64,000 nucleotides of DNA, from positions 62,001 to 126,000 of the forward strand of contig JACZZP010000009.1 of assembly GCA_015183035.1 (NCBI GenBank), written 5' to 3'. Positions 35,083-46,031 of the stretch are shown here, piece after piece. A program made the position numbers and the translations under genes. How positions within the stretch are numbered: the first letter of the stretch is position 1; each line of letters begins with the position of its first letter. The notes below the pieces were generated by a model. The model saw nothing but the letters and a program-made list of their open reading frames with translations. It was not told the origin of the DNA and searched no databases. This DNA is from Meloidogyne chitwoodi (Eukaryota > Nematoda > Chromadorea > Rhabditida > Meloidogynidae).

Positions 35083-36780
35083 TTTCAGTTTGAAACATGC
35101 TTCAAAAAATATGAAACATGTTTCAATTAATCTGAAGCATGCTTCACAAAATATGAAACATGTTTCAATTAATCTGAAACATGCTTCAAAAAATATGAAA
35201 CATGTTTCAATTAATCTGAAGCATGCTTCACAAAATATGAAACATGTTTCAATTAATCTGAAACATGCTTCAAAAAATATGAAACATGTTTCAATTAATC
35301 TGAAACATGCTTCAAAAAATATGAAACATGTTTCAATTAATCTGAAGCATGCTTCACAAAATATGAAACATGTTTCAATTAATCTGAAGCATGCTTCACA
35401 AAATATGAAACATGTTTCAATTAATCTGAAACATGCTTCAAAAAATATGAAACATGTTTCAATTAATCTGAAACATGCTTCAAAAAATATGAAACATGTT
35501 TCAATTAATCTGAAGCATGCTTCACAAAATATGAAACATGTTTCAATTAATCTGAAGCATGCTTCACAAAATATGAAACATGTTTCAATTAATCTGAAAC
35601 ATGCTTCAAAAAATATGAAACATGTTTCAATTAATCTGAAACATGCTTCACAAAATATGAAACATGTTTCAATTAATCTGAAGCATGCTTAAATTAATCA
35701 GAAACAATTTTCTTTTTTGAAACATGCTTCACAAAATATGAAACATGTTTCAATTAATCTGAAACATGCTTCAAAAAATATGAAACATGTTTCAATTAAT
35801 CTGAAGCATGCTTCACAAAATATGAAACATGTTTCAATTAATCTGAAACATGCTTCAAAAAATATGAAACATGTTTCAATTAATCTGAAACATGCTTCAA
35901 AAAATATGAAACATGTTTCAATTAATCTGAAGCATGCTTCACAAAATATGAAACATGTTTCAATTAATCTGAAGCATGCTTAAATTAATCAGAAACAATT
36001 TTCTTTTTTGAAACATGCTTCACAAAATATGAAACATGTTTCAATTAATCTGAAACATGCTTCAAAAAATATGAAACATGTTTCAATTAATCTGAAACAT
36101 GCTTCAAAAAATATGAAACATGTTTCAATTAATCTGAAACATGCTTCAAAAAATATGAAACATGTTTCAATTAATCTGAAACATGCTTCAAAAAATATGA
36201 AACATGTTTCAATTAATCTGAAGCATGCTTCACAAAATATGAAACATGTTTCAATTAATCTGAAGCATGCTTCACAAAATATGAAACATGTTTCAATTAA
36301 TCTGAAACATGCTTCAAAAAATATGAAACATGTTTCAATTAATCTGAAACATGCTTCAAAAAATATGAAACATGTTTCAATTAATCTGAAGCATGCTTCA
36401 CAAAATATGAAACATGTTTCAATTAATCTGAAGCATGCTTCACAAAATATGAAACATGTTTCAATTAATCTGAAACATGCTTCAAAAAATATGAAACATG
36501 TTTCAATTAATCTGAAACATGCTTCACAAAATATGAAACATGTTTCAATTAATCTGAAGCATGCTTCAAAAAATATGAAACATGTTTCAATTAATCTGAA
36601 GCATGCTTAAATTAATCAGAAACAATTTTCTTTTTTGAAACATGCTTCACAAAATATGAAACATGTTTCACTTAATCTGAAGCATGCTTCAAATAATATG
36701 AAACATGTTTCAATTAATCTAAAGAATTTTACAATTAATCTGAAGCATTTTCAAAAAATCAGAAGCATGTTTCAAATAAT
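35083..36780. repeat. 1.7-kb satellite of 21-bp palindrome-cored monomers in 42-bp dimers
   Basis: Roughly 80 monomers of 21 bp. Two types alternate: one with GAARCATGCTTCAMAAAATAT and one with GAAACATGTTTCAATTAATC. Their cores GAAACATGTTTC and GAAGCATGCTTC are perfect 12-bp palindromes. The array falls into three blocks separated by near-identical spacers containing AATCAGAAACAATTTTC (near 35693, 35984 and 36612). The period is divisible by three, so a frame of 14-residue repeats stays open (200, 88 and 200 residues); I regard it as non-coding. It begins about 100 bp after the stop of the membrane-protein gene. Confidence 0.95.
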
Positions 36781-37494
36781 ACTAGACTAACAACATTTAA
36801 GCATTATCTTTGGCCAATTCATCAATATTTTTTAAAATTTTCACTAATCCCGATGGAATGTGCCTTTGTTTGATTCTCAAACCAGTACTTGTTGACTAAA
36901 AAATTTTTTTTCGGAATTTTAGAGATCTCTTAAAATTGAGTTTTGCAAAGTAAAAATAATAAAATAAAGCCTTACCAATAAGTACTCTTTTTTTCATTTT
37001 TCAGTCAAATCTAGTTAATAACGACTCGAGTTTTGACTGTTTATAATTTTAAGCTTCTAGTCAAGAATAAATTGCATTTTTAAATTACACCATCATTAAT
37101 TATATACCTTTTTGTTTAAATAAAATAATCATTTTAAACATGTTTTCTTTTTAAATTGATTGAAGCCAAACAAAATAAAAATTCCCTATCTGACTACAAT
37201 GCTTCTTTAACATTTTTACTAGCCGTTGCTTAGCGCCTTGACAGATATGCTCTTAGAAAATGCCAATTTTAGACAAGCATTCCTTTCTTTTATTTAACTC
37301 TTCATTTTCTTAAACATAACCATATATATTTTAATTTAATTTTTCCAAATATGCTTACATATTTTAATTACAATTAAAAGCCCCAGAAATCGAAAATCCT
37401 AAAATAATGGGACACTTAAATTGAATAATTTTTGACAATCAAAATTTAGAAAATTCTTATATAATTTATAATTAATAATCTTAATTCCTTATAA
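36781..37494. other. AT-rich intergenic spacer
   Basis: About 700 bp between the satellite and the zinc-finger gene. I see no exon, RNA gene or clear repeat in it; the region just before 37495 should hold the promoter of the next gene. Confidence 0.5.
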
Positions 37495-39059
37495 ATGGCT
37501 ACAGGTAAACAATTAAAAAATTTTTTAAAAAAATGTAAAAAATAAAAAAGTTGAACCAACAGAAAAGAAAGAACAAACTTTTCCTTGTCGAATATGCAAT
37601 AGGCAGTTTATAAAATCAAGTTTGGTATGAAAAATTTTGTATAAAAAATTTTAAAAATTGAAAAATACATATTAAAGGAAAAACACGAATCAGCATGCAA
37701 AAAATTGACAAAAATGCAACGGAAAGTTTTTGATTCGGTATTTTTTAATTTAATTAAATGCTTTTTTGTACATATTATAAAGTATTTATTTAATTTATTA
37801 CTCAATTAAAAGGGTAAACAGCGTGCTTCTAATTCTGATATACCTATTAACGATGTAAGAAAAGTACAAAAGGAACGTGAGAAATTGGGCGGTGTTTTTC
37901 CAAGACCGTGAGTTTTTAATTAATTGCCTGAAGCCTAAGAAAATATAAGAACCGATGCTTCAATAAATAAATAAAATTTTTCGCAGACAAACAAATTGGC
38001 GTGAACGTCATGAAGAATTTATTGGAGCAGTAAGTGCTTCTAAACAAGTTGGAAATGCATTAAAGACGGGAGGCCCATTGCCTCCACCTCCCAAAACTGC
38101 TTCTAATGCAGGCAATTTTCAACATAAAATAAAGAGAAAAATTTTTTATTTTAAAGATTATATTCGTTGTGATTTTTGCGGGAGAAGTTTTAATAAAAAT
38201 GCAGCTGAAAGGCATATTGAATTTTGTAAGGAGCAGAGCGCTAGGAAGGCTATATTGAGTAAACAAGGATTTGGTAGACGGAGAAATACAGAATGTAATA
38301 TTTTTATTTTTAAGCTTAACTTTTATTATTTTTTAAGCATAATCTTAAGTTTTATTAGTTTTTAAGCATAATCTTAAGTTTTTTAGTTTTTAAGCATAAT
38401 CTTAGATTTTATTAATTTTAAGCATAATCTTAAGTTTACTGAAAAGTTTTATCCGTTTTAAGCATAATCTTAGGTTTTAATAATTGTAATCTTAAGTTTT
38501 AATAATTGTAATCTTAGGTTTTAATAATTGTAATCTTAGGTTTTAATAATTGTAAATTGAGATATCTTTTTTCTTTTTAAGCAGCAAAAAGTCGTCCAAA
38601 AACAAGATCTTCATTAACTTCATCATCTGGTACTTCTTCCCTTTCTTCACATAATGGCACTAATGCAAAAAATTCAAAAATATTGACAAATCAACATTCA
38701 CTAAATAATCAAAGACGGCCTAGTGGTAGTAGTACTACTAGCATTCATAGAGTTTCGGAAAGCGTTGAAAGAAAAACTCCAAACTTAAATACAAGATTAC
38801 CCCAACCAACAAAGTAAGTTGGTTTTTTGAAACTTTTTCTTTTACATTTTAGAAGGAGCAATTCTGCTCCGCGAGGAAAGGAAGTAGCACAACTTGGAAA
38901 AAGCAATTCCGTCAGGTAATAAAGTCAAAAAAAAAAAAGATAAAATTTAATATTATCAGTGGAAAGTCAACTTTCTCTACCCCAAAAAGCGCAGGAACGT
39001 CCTCCATCTATGCAATTGATAATCGATTGGCCAAAAAATTATCAAAACAGCATATTTGA
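37495..39059 (+). CDS. ZC2HC1-family C2HC zinc-finger protein
   Basis: Eight exons (37495-37504, 37551-37624, 37678-37737, 37813-37907, 37987-38294, 38582-38813, 38853-38915, 38960-39059) join in phase to 313 residues. The first zinc finger is FPCRICNRQF with the partner residues EKHESAC; it is followed by KMQRKVFDS and KQRASNSDIP. The block NWRERHEEFIGAVSASKQ, then GGPLPPPPK, leads to the second finger, RCDFCGRSFNKNAAERH...FC. This order closely matches animal ZC2HC1A/B (FAM164) proteins, whose biochemical role is poorly known. The C-terminal third is Ser/Thr/Asn-rich with basic patches. A 45-bp stretch at 38112-38156 with GC...AG borders is open in frame, so it could be coding insert or an optional GC-AG intron; removing it restores the spacing seen in relatives. 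Confidence 0.85.
38310..38565. repeat. Intronic repeat around TTTTAAGCATAATCTTAAG
   Basis: About nine imperfect copies of a unit of about 27-33 bp in the intron between exons 5 and 6 of the zinc-finger gene. The later copies shorten to TTTTAATAATTGTAATCTTA. Confidence 0.85.
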
Positions 39060-39652
39060 TAAGGAAATGTGCACAATTTCATTACTAATTTTTGTTTTAA
39101 TAAATTTATTTTAAAAATTTTACAATGGAGTTTTTTATTTAATTTTGCCTCATTTTACAAATTCTTCCATTTTAAAAATTATTTTTTAAAGCATTTCCCT
39201 GTTTATCTTATAAAAATAAAATTATAAAAATCAACTGTTACTTTTTATAATTTTTGAAATTTCAATGATTTATGAAACTTGCACAATTTAAGGAATTAAA
39301 TAAGTTGATTATGAAATTTTAATTACCTAAGTTATAGACATAAAGGACAAACAAATAAATAAATATTTATAATTTTTTTTATTTTAAATATTTATCTGCA
39401 TGTTTCCTTTCATAATCTTTCTTAGTAAATCTCCTTTTATTTTACATCACATCGATCTTCTTTTTATGAGAAATTTAATCCAAAAAGTACACATATTCTG
39501 ACCCTTCAACACAAACACAGCTATGCAAACTCTCATAAACTTTTTTTCTCCTCTGTTTTAATAATCGTTATTTTGCGTTTAAATACTAATCTGATGAATC
39601 ATCCCTTGCAATATTTAAATAAATTACAATTGTAATATTTAATATTATTCAG
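39060..39652. other. Intergenic spacer between zinc-finger and EndoU genes
   Basis: About 590 bp. AATAAATT just after the zinc-finger stop may be its polyadenylation signal. The right end reads ATTATTCAG directly before the EndoU ATG, a likely trans-splice acceptor. Nothing else is evident. Confidence 0.5.
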
Positions 39653-42600
39653 ATGGGAAAATTAATCATTTATTGTTTTCTCATTTCTATTAACTTTGTT
39701 ATTGCTTTCGATACTCCAAAGCCATCGCCATTATCAATTTTATGGAAAATGGATTCCCCATATCGCCACAAGTTTGGTAGACGTTACGAGTTGAAAAATT
39801 TGGAAAATGGAATAAAGTTTAATAATTTTAATTTAATTGTAAATATGGCAATTTTCAGTATATTATCACCTATTGGAGACAAAGTTACACCTCACATAAT
39901 TCCTTCAAATCCGATTAATGATGCTTATGTGCGTCTATGTGTGAGTTATTTTATTATAGTACTATGTGACCTTATAACGGGAGTCAGACCTTTAGTCTTA
40001 TAATGGGAATTAGAGTGTCCTTATAACGGGAGTACATCTTTATACGGGAGTACATCTTTTAGAGTGTCCTTATAACGGGAGTAAATATTATCCAACTTAT
40101 TAGTCATAATTTTCAATATTTTAAAGGATAGCGATGATGAAAATAATAATAATCAACTCAGGGAGGAATTTCTCCAAGAATTAAATCAAAGTTTAATATT
40201 TCAAAAAGCTGAAGAATTTTATAAAGATATTAAAGAAAAAAATGATTTGACAGATGGAAAAAATCAAAAATCATTTTTAGAAAATGTTAAAGAAATTTTA
40301 TATTTTCCAGAAGAAAATCCACGTAAGTTTTTAGAGCTAAAATAATTTTTAAAAATTAAAAAAAATTACGGTATATAAAAAAGTTTGTTTATATTGACTG
40401 TCCTTATAAAGGGATTCAATTTGAAATTAAAATTAAATTAATTAAAAAAAATAATTATTAAATTAAAGTATTTTATTCACTGTTTTGTCGATTCACATCA
40501 GACAAAGGAATTTGGCATTCTTACATTCGTGATCAATCAAAATTAAAAATAATTTCTTTAAAAAATATAAATAATACGGTAATAAATAAAGACCGGATTT
40601 TTAGGTGAGAAAAAAGTGTCAACTGACCATAGCTGACCACTGTCTCTCCGACGGTTAACTTAATCTCTCATTTGTAAGAGTGGAAGAAAAGTAGTGGTCA
40701 GCAGAGATAATATTTAAAATTCCTTTTGTAAAATTCCTTTTCATTTTATACAATTTTCTCTACTTACCACTACTTTTCTACATCTCTTACAAACGAGTGA
40801 TAAAGTTAACCGTCGGAGAGACAGTGGTCAGCTATGGTCAGTTGACACTTTTTTCTCAACTAAAAATCCGGTAATAAAATACGGAAAATAAATTAAAATT
40901 TTAAAAATATTTTTTAAGGAATTAATAAAAGATTTTCAAATTAAATTAATGGAGAATGGAAGGATGAGAAAAAGACGAATTTTAGTTGGGTCAAGTATTG
41001 AATTTGAAATTGCATCTTTGCTATTATGTGCAATTTCAAGTAGAGGAAAAGGGAATTGGAAGGCAATTTTAATTTTTTTGAAACTTTTTTGAAATTTTTT
41101 TGAATTTTTTTAAATTTTTTGGGGAGAAAATTGAAGCAGAGATTGCCACTTATAATTTAAATATTTATTCCAGCATTGTTCTGCGCCAATTGATGGAGGG
41201 TACAAATTAGATATTGCAATAAAACTGTCAGAAAATGACAATCGGTTAAATGTAAGCAAGAAAATTTTTTTTTAATAATTTTATATAGATACAATCATTT
41301 TATTCTCGTGTTGCCAAAAAGAACAAAAAGAAACATAAAACTGACCCAGAATTACAAGAATTAGTAACACAACTTTGGGAAAATGATGATGATCGAGTTG
41401 AGGAATCTGGTAAAATTATTTTAGTAATAGGCGAAAACTGAGTTTAGGCAGACCAAAAATTCGTACCTTAAATATCTTATTTTAATTTTTTTTATATTAA
41501 TAATCCCTCCGGAACTGTAAGGATGGTTATTTTTATTTTTCCCGCATAGTTAATAAATGATAAAAGGAAGAAACTAATAAGCGTTGGTGTGGTTGAGTGG
41601 ATAACATCCCTGCCTATCTCTTTTCTTTTCCTATTTTCTTGGCTGGGTTCGATGTTTTTTAATGGAAAACAATTAAAAAAAATTTGAGAATAAGCTTAAA
41701 TTTAAAACTTAAAAATAAGCTTGACAAAAACTGAAAATAAACTTGAACTTAAAACTGGAAAATAAGCTTGAACTTAACTCGTCTACGGGCGAAAACCGTG
41801 CTAGGAAAATTGGGCAGTGATGAAACAGTACAAAAACTTGCAAGAAAATATAAAAATACGAAAATACAAGAAAAATACAAAAATACATAAAAAGATTTAT
41901 GTATTTTTCATGTATTTTTTTGCATAAAAAATACATTTTTGTGTTTTTCCAAATTATATATGAAAAAACAAAATACATAAAAACACAAATACATCAGTAA
42001 CACAACATTTTTTAAGTGTTTTTGTATTTTTCATGTATTTTTGTATTTTCCTGCAAGTTTTTGTACTGTTTCTTCACTGCCAATTTTCCGGGGGCCGCGA
42101 AACTCGGTCATCGGCACAAAACTCGGTCATGGACGTTCAAATAGTCTATGGACGTTCAAATAGTCTATGGACGTTCAAATAGTCTATGGACGTTCAAATA
42201 GTCTATGGGCGCAAAACTCGGTCATGGGCGCGAAACTCGGTAAGAGGCTAAACTCACTCATGAACTGGCTCATAGGAGAAAACTCAGTCCTGAACTCAGT
42301 CCTGGGAGAAAACTCAGTCCTGGGAGAAAACTCAGTCCTGAACTCAGTTCTGGGAGAAAACTCGTCACTGGGAGAAAACTCATCAATGAAACATCGATGA
42401 AATCGCTAATTTTTAAATGTTTATATGCTTTTATTTCGACTTCTAAAAGTCGGAATTTTCTAATTTTTTGATATTTTAATCAGTTTTTTGAGCTCTAAAT
42501 AATATGTAAAATCCAGACTAATCCGACTTTTAGAAAAGAAGTCAAAAAAAGTAAAAATAGCTCAAAAATACAGTAACCTATCTCGACTTCTAAAAATCAG

Positions 42601-45600
42601 AATTGTCTAGTTTTTTTTGATATTTGATTCAGAATACCGAACTCTATAAAAATATATCAAAATCAGACAAATCTGACTTATAAAAAAAGTTAGAAAAAGT
42701 CAGTTTTAGACATTTCCCACATAAAATTGTTTAATGTTTAGGGGCTTTTATTTCGACTTCTAAAAGTCATAATATTCTAATTTTTTGATATTATATTTAG
42801 TTTTTCGAGCTCTAAATAATATGTAAAATCCAGACTAATCTGGCTTTTAGAAAAAAAGCTCAAAAAATACAGTATATACATCTCCCCATATTTATCATCT
42901 GCACTGAAAAGTTATTGAACAAAATTAATTAATTATAAACAACGTTTCAGTGCCAACTGAGATTTAAATTTAACATGTTTCTTACTGTATTATAATGGAT
43001 TCATGGATGTTTATGGGCCATTTTCTCGAATCCTGGTTGTAGTATTTTGAATATACATAGATCATTCGACTCCATTTTTAGAGCTCTTTTCAATGATATA
43101 TATCACATTAAAATCTCTCCAATAGTTTAAAAGCTAAAAAACCAGTTTTAGTCATTTCCTCTTTATAAATGTTTAAGAGTTTTTATTTCGACTTCTAAAA
43201 GTCAGAATTTTCTAATTTTTTGATATTTGATTCAAATTAACGTACTCTACAAAATATATCAAAATCAGAATAATCTGACTTTTAGAAAAAAATTTCGAAA
43301 AAGTCAGTTTTAGACATTTCCCACAAAAATTGTTTAATGTTTAGGGGCTTTTAATTCGACTTCTAAAAGTCAAAAATTTCTAATTTTTTGATATTTTGTT
43401 CAGTTTTTCGAGCTCTAAATAATATATAAAATCCAGACTAATCCGACTTTTAGAAAAAAATCTCAAAAATTCATTAAAAACGCTAAAAATACAGTAACCT
43501 ATCTCGACTTCTAAAAGTCAGAATTGTCTAATTTTTTTGATATTTGATTCAGAATACCGAACTCTATAAAATATATCAAAATCAAACAAATCTGACTTTT
43601 AGAAATTTTTTGGCTTTCCAAATCAAATTGGCGTTTTTTGCCATTTTTTTGTAGGTCGGTTTAGACCTCATATGTCAGTCTAAAAATTTTGTTCAGACTT
43701 CTCGATCCTACTGATTTTAGATCATTGTCTGCTCTTTAATTTAAGACCAAATTTAGGGTTTTTGGCCCATTTAAAAAAAAGTAGATCCAAAATGAAATTT
43801 TGGCGTTTTTTGCCATTTTTTTGTAGGTCGGTTTAGACCTCATATGTCAGTCTAAAAATTTTGTTCAGACTTCTCGATCCTACTGATTTTAGATCATTGT
43901 CTGCTCTTTAATTTAAGACCAAATTTAGGGTTTTTGGCCCATTTAAAAAAAAGTAGATCCAAAATGAAATTTTGGCGTTTTTTGCCATTTTTAGAGGTTT
44001 GCTTTAGACCTCATATTTCGGTCTAAAAAAATCGATTTGACTTCTCTTACCAATAAAATATAAATAATTTAGTTAAAATAATAATTAATATTAAGCAATT
44101 AAACTAAATTGGCAAGGAAAACTTGAAAAGAAGCAAGTAAAGGACATTTCACCTGATCCGTACGTCTTTAAAAAATTAAAAACTTGCTTAATTATTGAGA
44201 AGGGATAAATTAAAAAATTTTTTTAAAAAAGGTTATTCACCTCCATTAATGATTCAATATTTAAAAAACCAATATATTCTGCATTAGTGGAGATGTACAA
44301 CGAAAAAGCATTTTATGAACAAGTTTGTGAGGAAGAACCTCCAATGAATTTAATGAGAAAAGAAAAATTCGAAAAAATATGGAAATTAATAACTGACAGC
44401 AAAGTTTTCAAATTAGGCTATCAATTTATTAGAAAACGAGGCAGAACAGAACACGAAATTGAACAATTTTGTGAAGAAATGTTTGATTTTTGGTTTGGGA
44501 GGTATTCGCGTTGTGAGCAGAATGAGAACCAAGAGCCACTTGGAAGCTCTGGTGAGAAAAAAATTAATATTAATAGTTGACTCTCGTTATAAGGACATCT
44601 CAATAGAACGGTCAGAGTGTTCGTATATTAAGGTTCTTTTTTTGGGGAAACTAACTCCCGTTATAAGGATGCAAGGATAATTGGTACTGACTTCCGTTAT
44701 AAGGACACTTTGAACTGACTCTCCACTTAAATATAGGTACACATTATAAGGGCATACTTAAAAATGTTTTAATGTTATCCAGGGAAATGACCTTATAACC
44801 GTTGTGTCATTATATCCAACTGCCCCTTTGATTCAGGCTAAAAACAAGATCGGGACTTGGAAAGTCGGGATCCCGACTTTAAAGTTGTAATTTTAAAACC
44901 AATTTTTTCCTTGCAATTTTGTAGGATTTGAACATGTGTTCAGTGGTGAATGGCGCCAGGGAACAGGTGTAGAGGGGCATCACAATTGGCTAAGGTTTTA
45001 CCTACAAGAAAAACAGGGTGATATAAACTACTATGGATATTTTGAGCATCAAAAAGATAATATTATCGGCACATTTCAATACAAATGGAAAAGTTTTTTA
45101 AAGCGTATTGGAGGATTTTTCTTTAGAACTTCGCCTGGTAAGAATTTTTATTTGTAATTGTCTACTTCAAACACCCCATTTATTCGCAAGGAAATTAACA
45201 AAAATATTATAAAAAAATTAGAGAACAAGTATACTACCCAATTATTCGCAGGAATATAATTTACACACAAAAATGAAAATATTTTTTTGCGATTAAATGG
45301 GGTGTCTGCCATTTATTCGCAAGGAAATTTACAAAAATATTATAAAAGAATTAGGGAACAAATATACTACCCATTTATTCGCAGGAATCTATTTAACACC
45401 AAAAATGAAAATATTTTTTTGCGATTAAATGGGGTGTCTGCCTAAAAATTGCGATTAAATGGGGTGTCTGTCTAAAATAGAGACAAATTAATTTTTAAAT
45501 AATTTAAATGAATTTTTTAAGCCTTTGATTTTACTCTATTCACTGTCTGTGCACTCGTATATCCTGGCGATGAAGCATGCCAATTTGAATTGTTAAATAC

Positions 45601-45679
45601 CAAAATGTTTGTTACTACTTTTAAAATGCATTGCAATAATGGAACTTGTTTGGCAACATCTTATCCAGGAATATTTTGA
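39653..45679 (+). CDS. Secreted EndoU (XendoU) family endoribonuclease
   Basis: Ten exons (39653-39940, 40127-40322, 40502-40578, 40919-41062, 41174-41251, 41289-41409, 44117-44159, 44232-44551, 44925-45137, 45522-45679) join in phase to 545 residues. A signal peptide (GKLIIYCFLISINFVIAF) opens the protein. Residues from about 270 on form the EndoU domain: PLFTSINDSIFKKPIYSAL, then GFEHVFSGEW, GHHNWLRFYLQEKQGDINY, QYKWKSFLKRIGGFFFRTSP and FTLFTVCALVYPG, ending TSYPGIF. The His in FEHVF, the His in GHHNW and the Lys region match the catalytic positions known for XendoU, which cleaves RNA at uridines in a Mn2+-dependent way. About 250 residues between the signal peptide and the domain match nothing I know. 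ATG follows ATTATTCAG directly, suggesting trans-splicing. Exon 4 seems to use a GC donor (AAG/GCAATT). The 2.7-kb intron 6 is almost wholly repeats. Confidence 0.85.
39955..40095. repeat. CTTATAACGGGAGT cluster in EndoU intron 1
   Basis: Four to five copies of CTTATAACGGGAGT or close variants, some preceded by TTAGAGTGTC. Same family as at 17745-17860 and 44580-44820; here it fills the first intron of the EndoU gene. Confidence 0.75.
40592..40872. mobile_element. MITE with inverted repeats of about 110 bp in EndoU intron 3
   Basis: A 281-bp element. Both ends read ACCGGATTTTTAG inward, followed by GAGAAAAAAGTGTCAACTGA and CTGACCACTGTCTCTCCGAC on both arms; the arms match for about 110 bp with few differences. 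The flanks AATAAAG and AATAAAA are a near-perfect candidate target duplication. No coding capacity. It lies between two in-phase coding exons. Confidence 0.85.
41575..41665 (+). pseudogene. tRNA-like sequence (degenerate or tRNA-derived)
   Basis: GTGTGGTTGAGTGGATAAC at 41587 resembles an A box and D arm, and GGGTTCGATG near 41646 resembles a partial B box. The segment between is pyrimidine-rich and does not fold into an anticodon arm. It lies in EndoU intron 6. A pseudogene or the head of a tRNA-derived SINE are possible. Confidence 0.3.
41803..42095. mobile_element. Foldback element with GGCAGTGATGAAACAGTAC ends
   Basis: AAAATTGGGCAGTGATGAAA at 41797 and onward is mirrored at 42060-42093 (TTTCTTCACTGCCAATTTTC). 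The arms run through CAGTACAAAAACTTGCA into A-rich AAATAC repeats that also pair. It lies in intron 6 of the EndoU gene. Confidence 0.75.
42125..42395. repeat. Two adjoining minisatellites: CTATGGACGTTCAAATAGT and GGGAGAAAACTCAGTCCT
   Basis: First, four perfect copies of a 19-bp unit (TATGGACGTTCAAATAGTC, about 42127-42210). Second, a looser array built from GGGAGAAAACTCAGTCCTG and shorter ACTCAGTCCTGA units to about 42385. Variants of GCGCAAAACTCGGTCATG link the two. Confidence 0.85.
42425..43615. repeat. Six-copy dispersed repeat with TCGACTTCTAAAAGTC / GACTTTTAGAA arms
   Basis: Copies start near 42435, 42583, 42752, 43186, 43348 and 43501. Each starts TTCGACTTCTAAAAGTC and ends about 100 bp later with its inverse, GACTTTTAGAAAAA, so each is a potential hairpin. 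Two sub-types differ in the middle (GAGCTCTAAATAATATG versus GAACTCTATAAAATATATC) and alternate. Confidence 0.85.
43629..44035. repeat. 172-bp tandem repeat, two full and one partial copy
   Basis: GGCGTTTTTTGCC occurs at 43630, 43802 and 43974, a 172-bp period. The first two copies appear almost identical, including TAGGTCGGTTTAGACCTCAT and GATCATTGTCTGCTCTTTAA; the third diverges after about 40 bp. Still within EndoU intron 6. Confidence 0.9.
44578..44830. repeat. CGTTATAAGGACA cluster in EndoU intron 8
   Basis: Four to five copies of CCGTTATAAGGACAC-like sequence with variable spacing, starting just after the donor of exon 8. Same family as at 17745 and 39955. Confidence 0.7.
45168..45480. 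repeat. Duplicated element with ACACCCCATTTATTCGC ends in EndoU intron 9
   Basis: Two copies, period about 130 bp, each running from CCATTTATTCGCAAGGAAAT to TTGCGATTAAATGGGGTGTC. The ends are imperfect inverted repeats (ACACCCCATTTATTCGCAA against TTGCGATTAAATGGGGTGT). A short extra right end follows near 45450. Confidence 0.8.
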
Positions 45680-46031
45680 CAAAATAAATTTAAAAAAAAT
45701 TTTTTGAACAAATTTTAACAAAAAAAGTTGAAAAATAATCAAAAAATGAATTTAAGCATATTTCAATAAAATTGGTGAGATTACTAGTTAATATTAGCTA
45801 ATACCCGGCATTTTCCGAGAAAACAAAATTTTTTAAATTTTAAACTGGAGAGAGAAAAAATAAGTTTAAGGGTCATTTTGTAGCAAATTTTTTTCTCTAT
45901 CCAATGGTACCAAAAACATCTAAAAATACCTAGGCGTTCGTTTGTTATTAAGCCTGGCGCTCAACCGTCCACAATCTCGACTTGATCAAAAATTATTGGA
46001 ATTTCCGCTAATTTTTTAGTCTCTTTCCAGT
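45680..46031. other. Convergent intergenic gap with partial foldback copy
   Basis: Separates the convergent EndoU and KCNQ genes. AATAAA near 45683 may serve EndoU. Most of the rest (about 45780-45975) is a worn foldback-family copy containing TTTTTTTCTCTATCCAATGG and AAGCCTGGCGCTCAACC. Confidence 0.55.

Noticed and set aside
35090..36610. Long open frames (200, 88 and 200 residues) through the satellite
   Set aside because: The 42-bp period is divisible by three and the unit happens to lack stops in one frame. The frames start and end with the array and have no splice or signal context.
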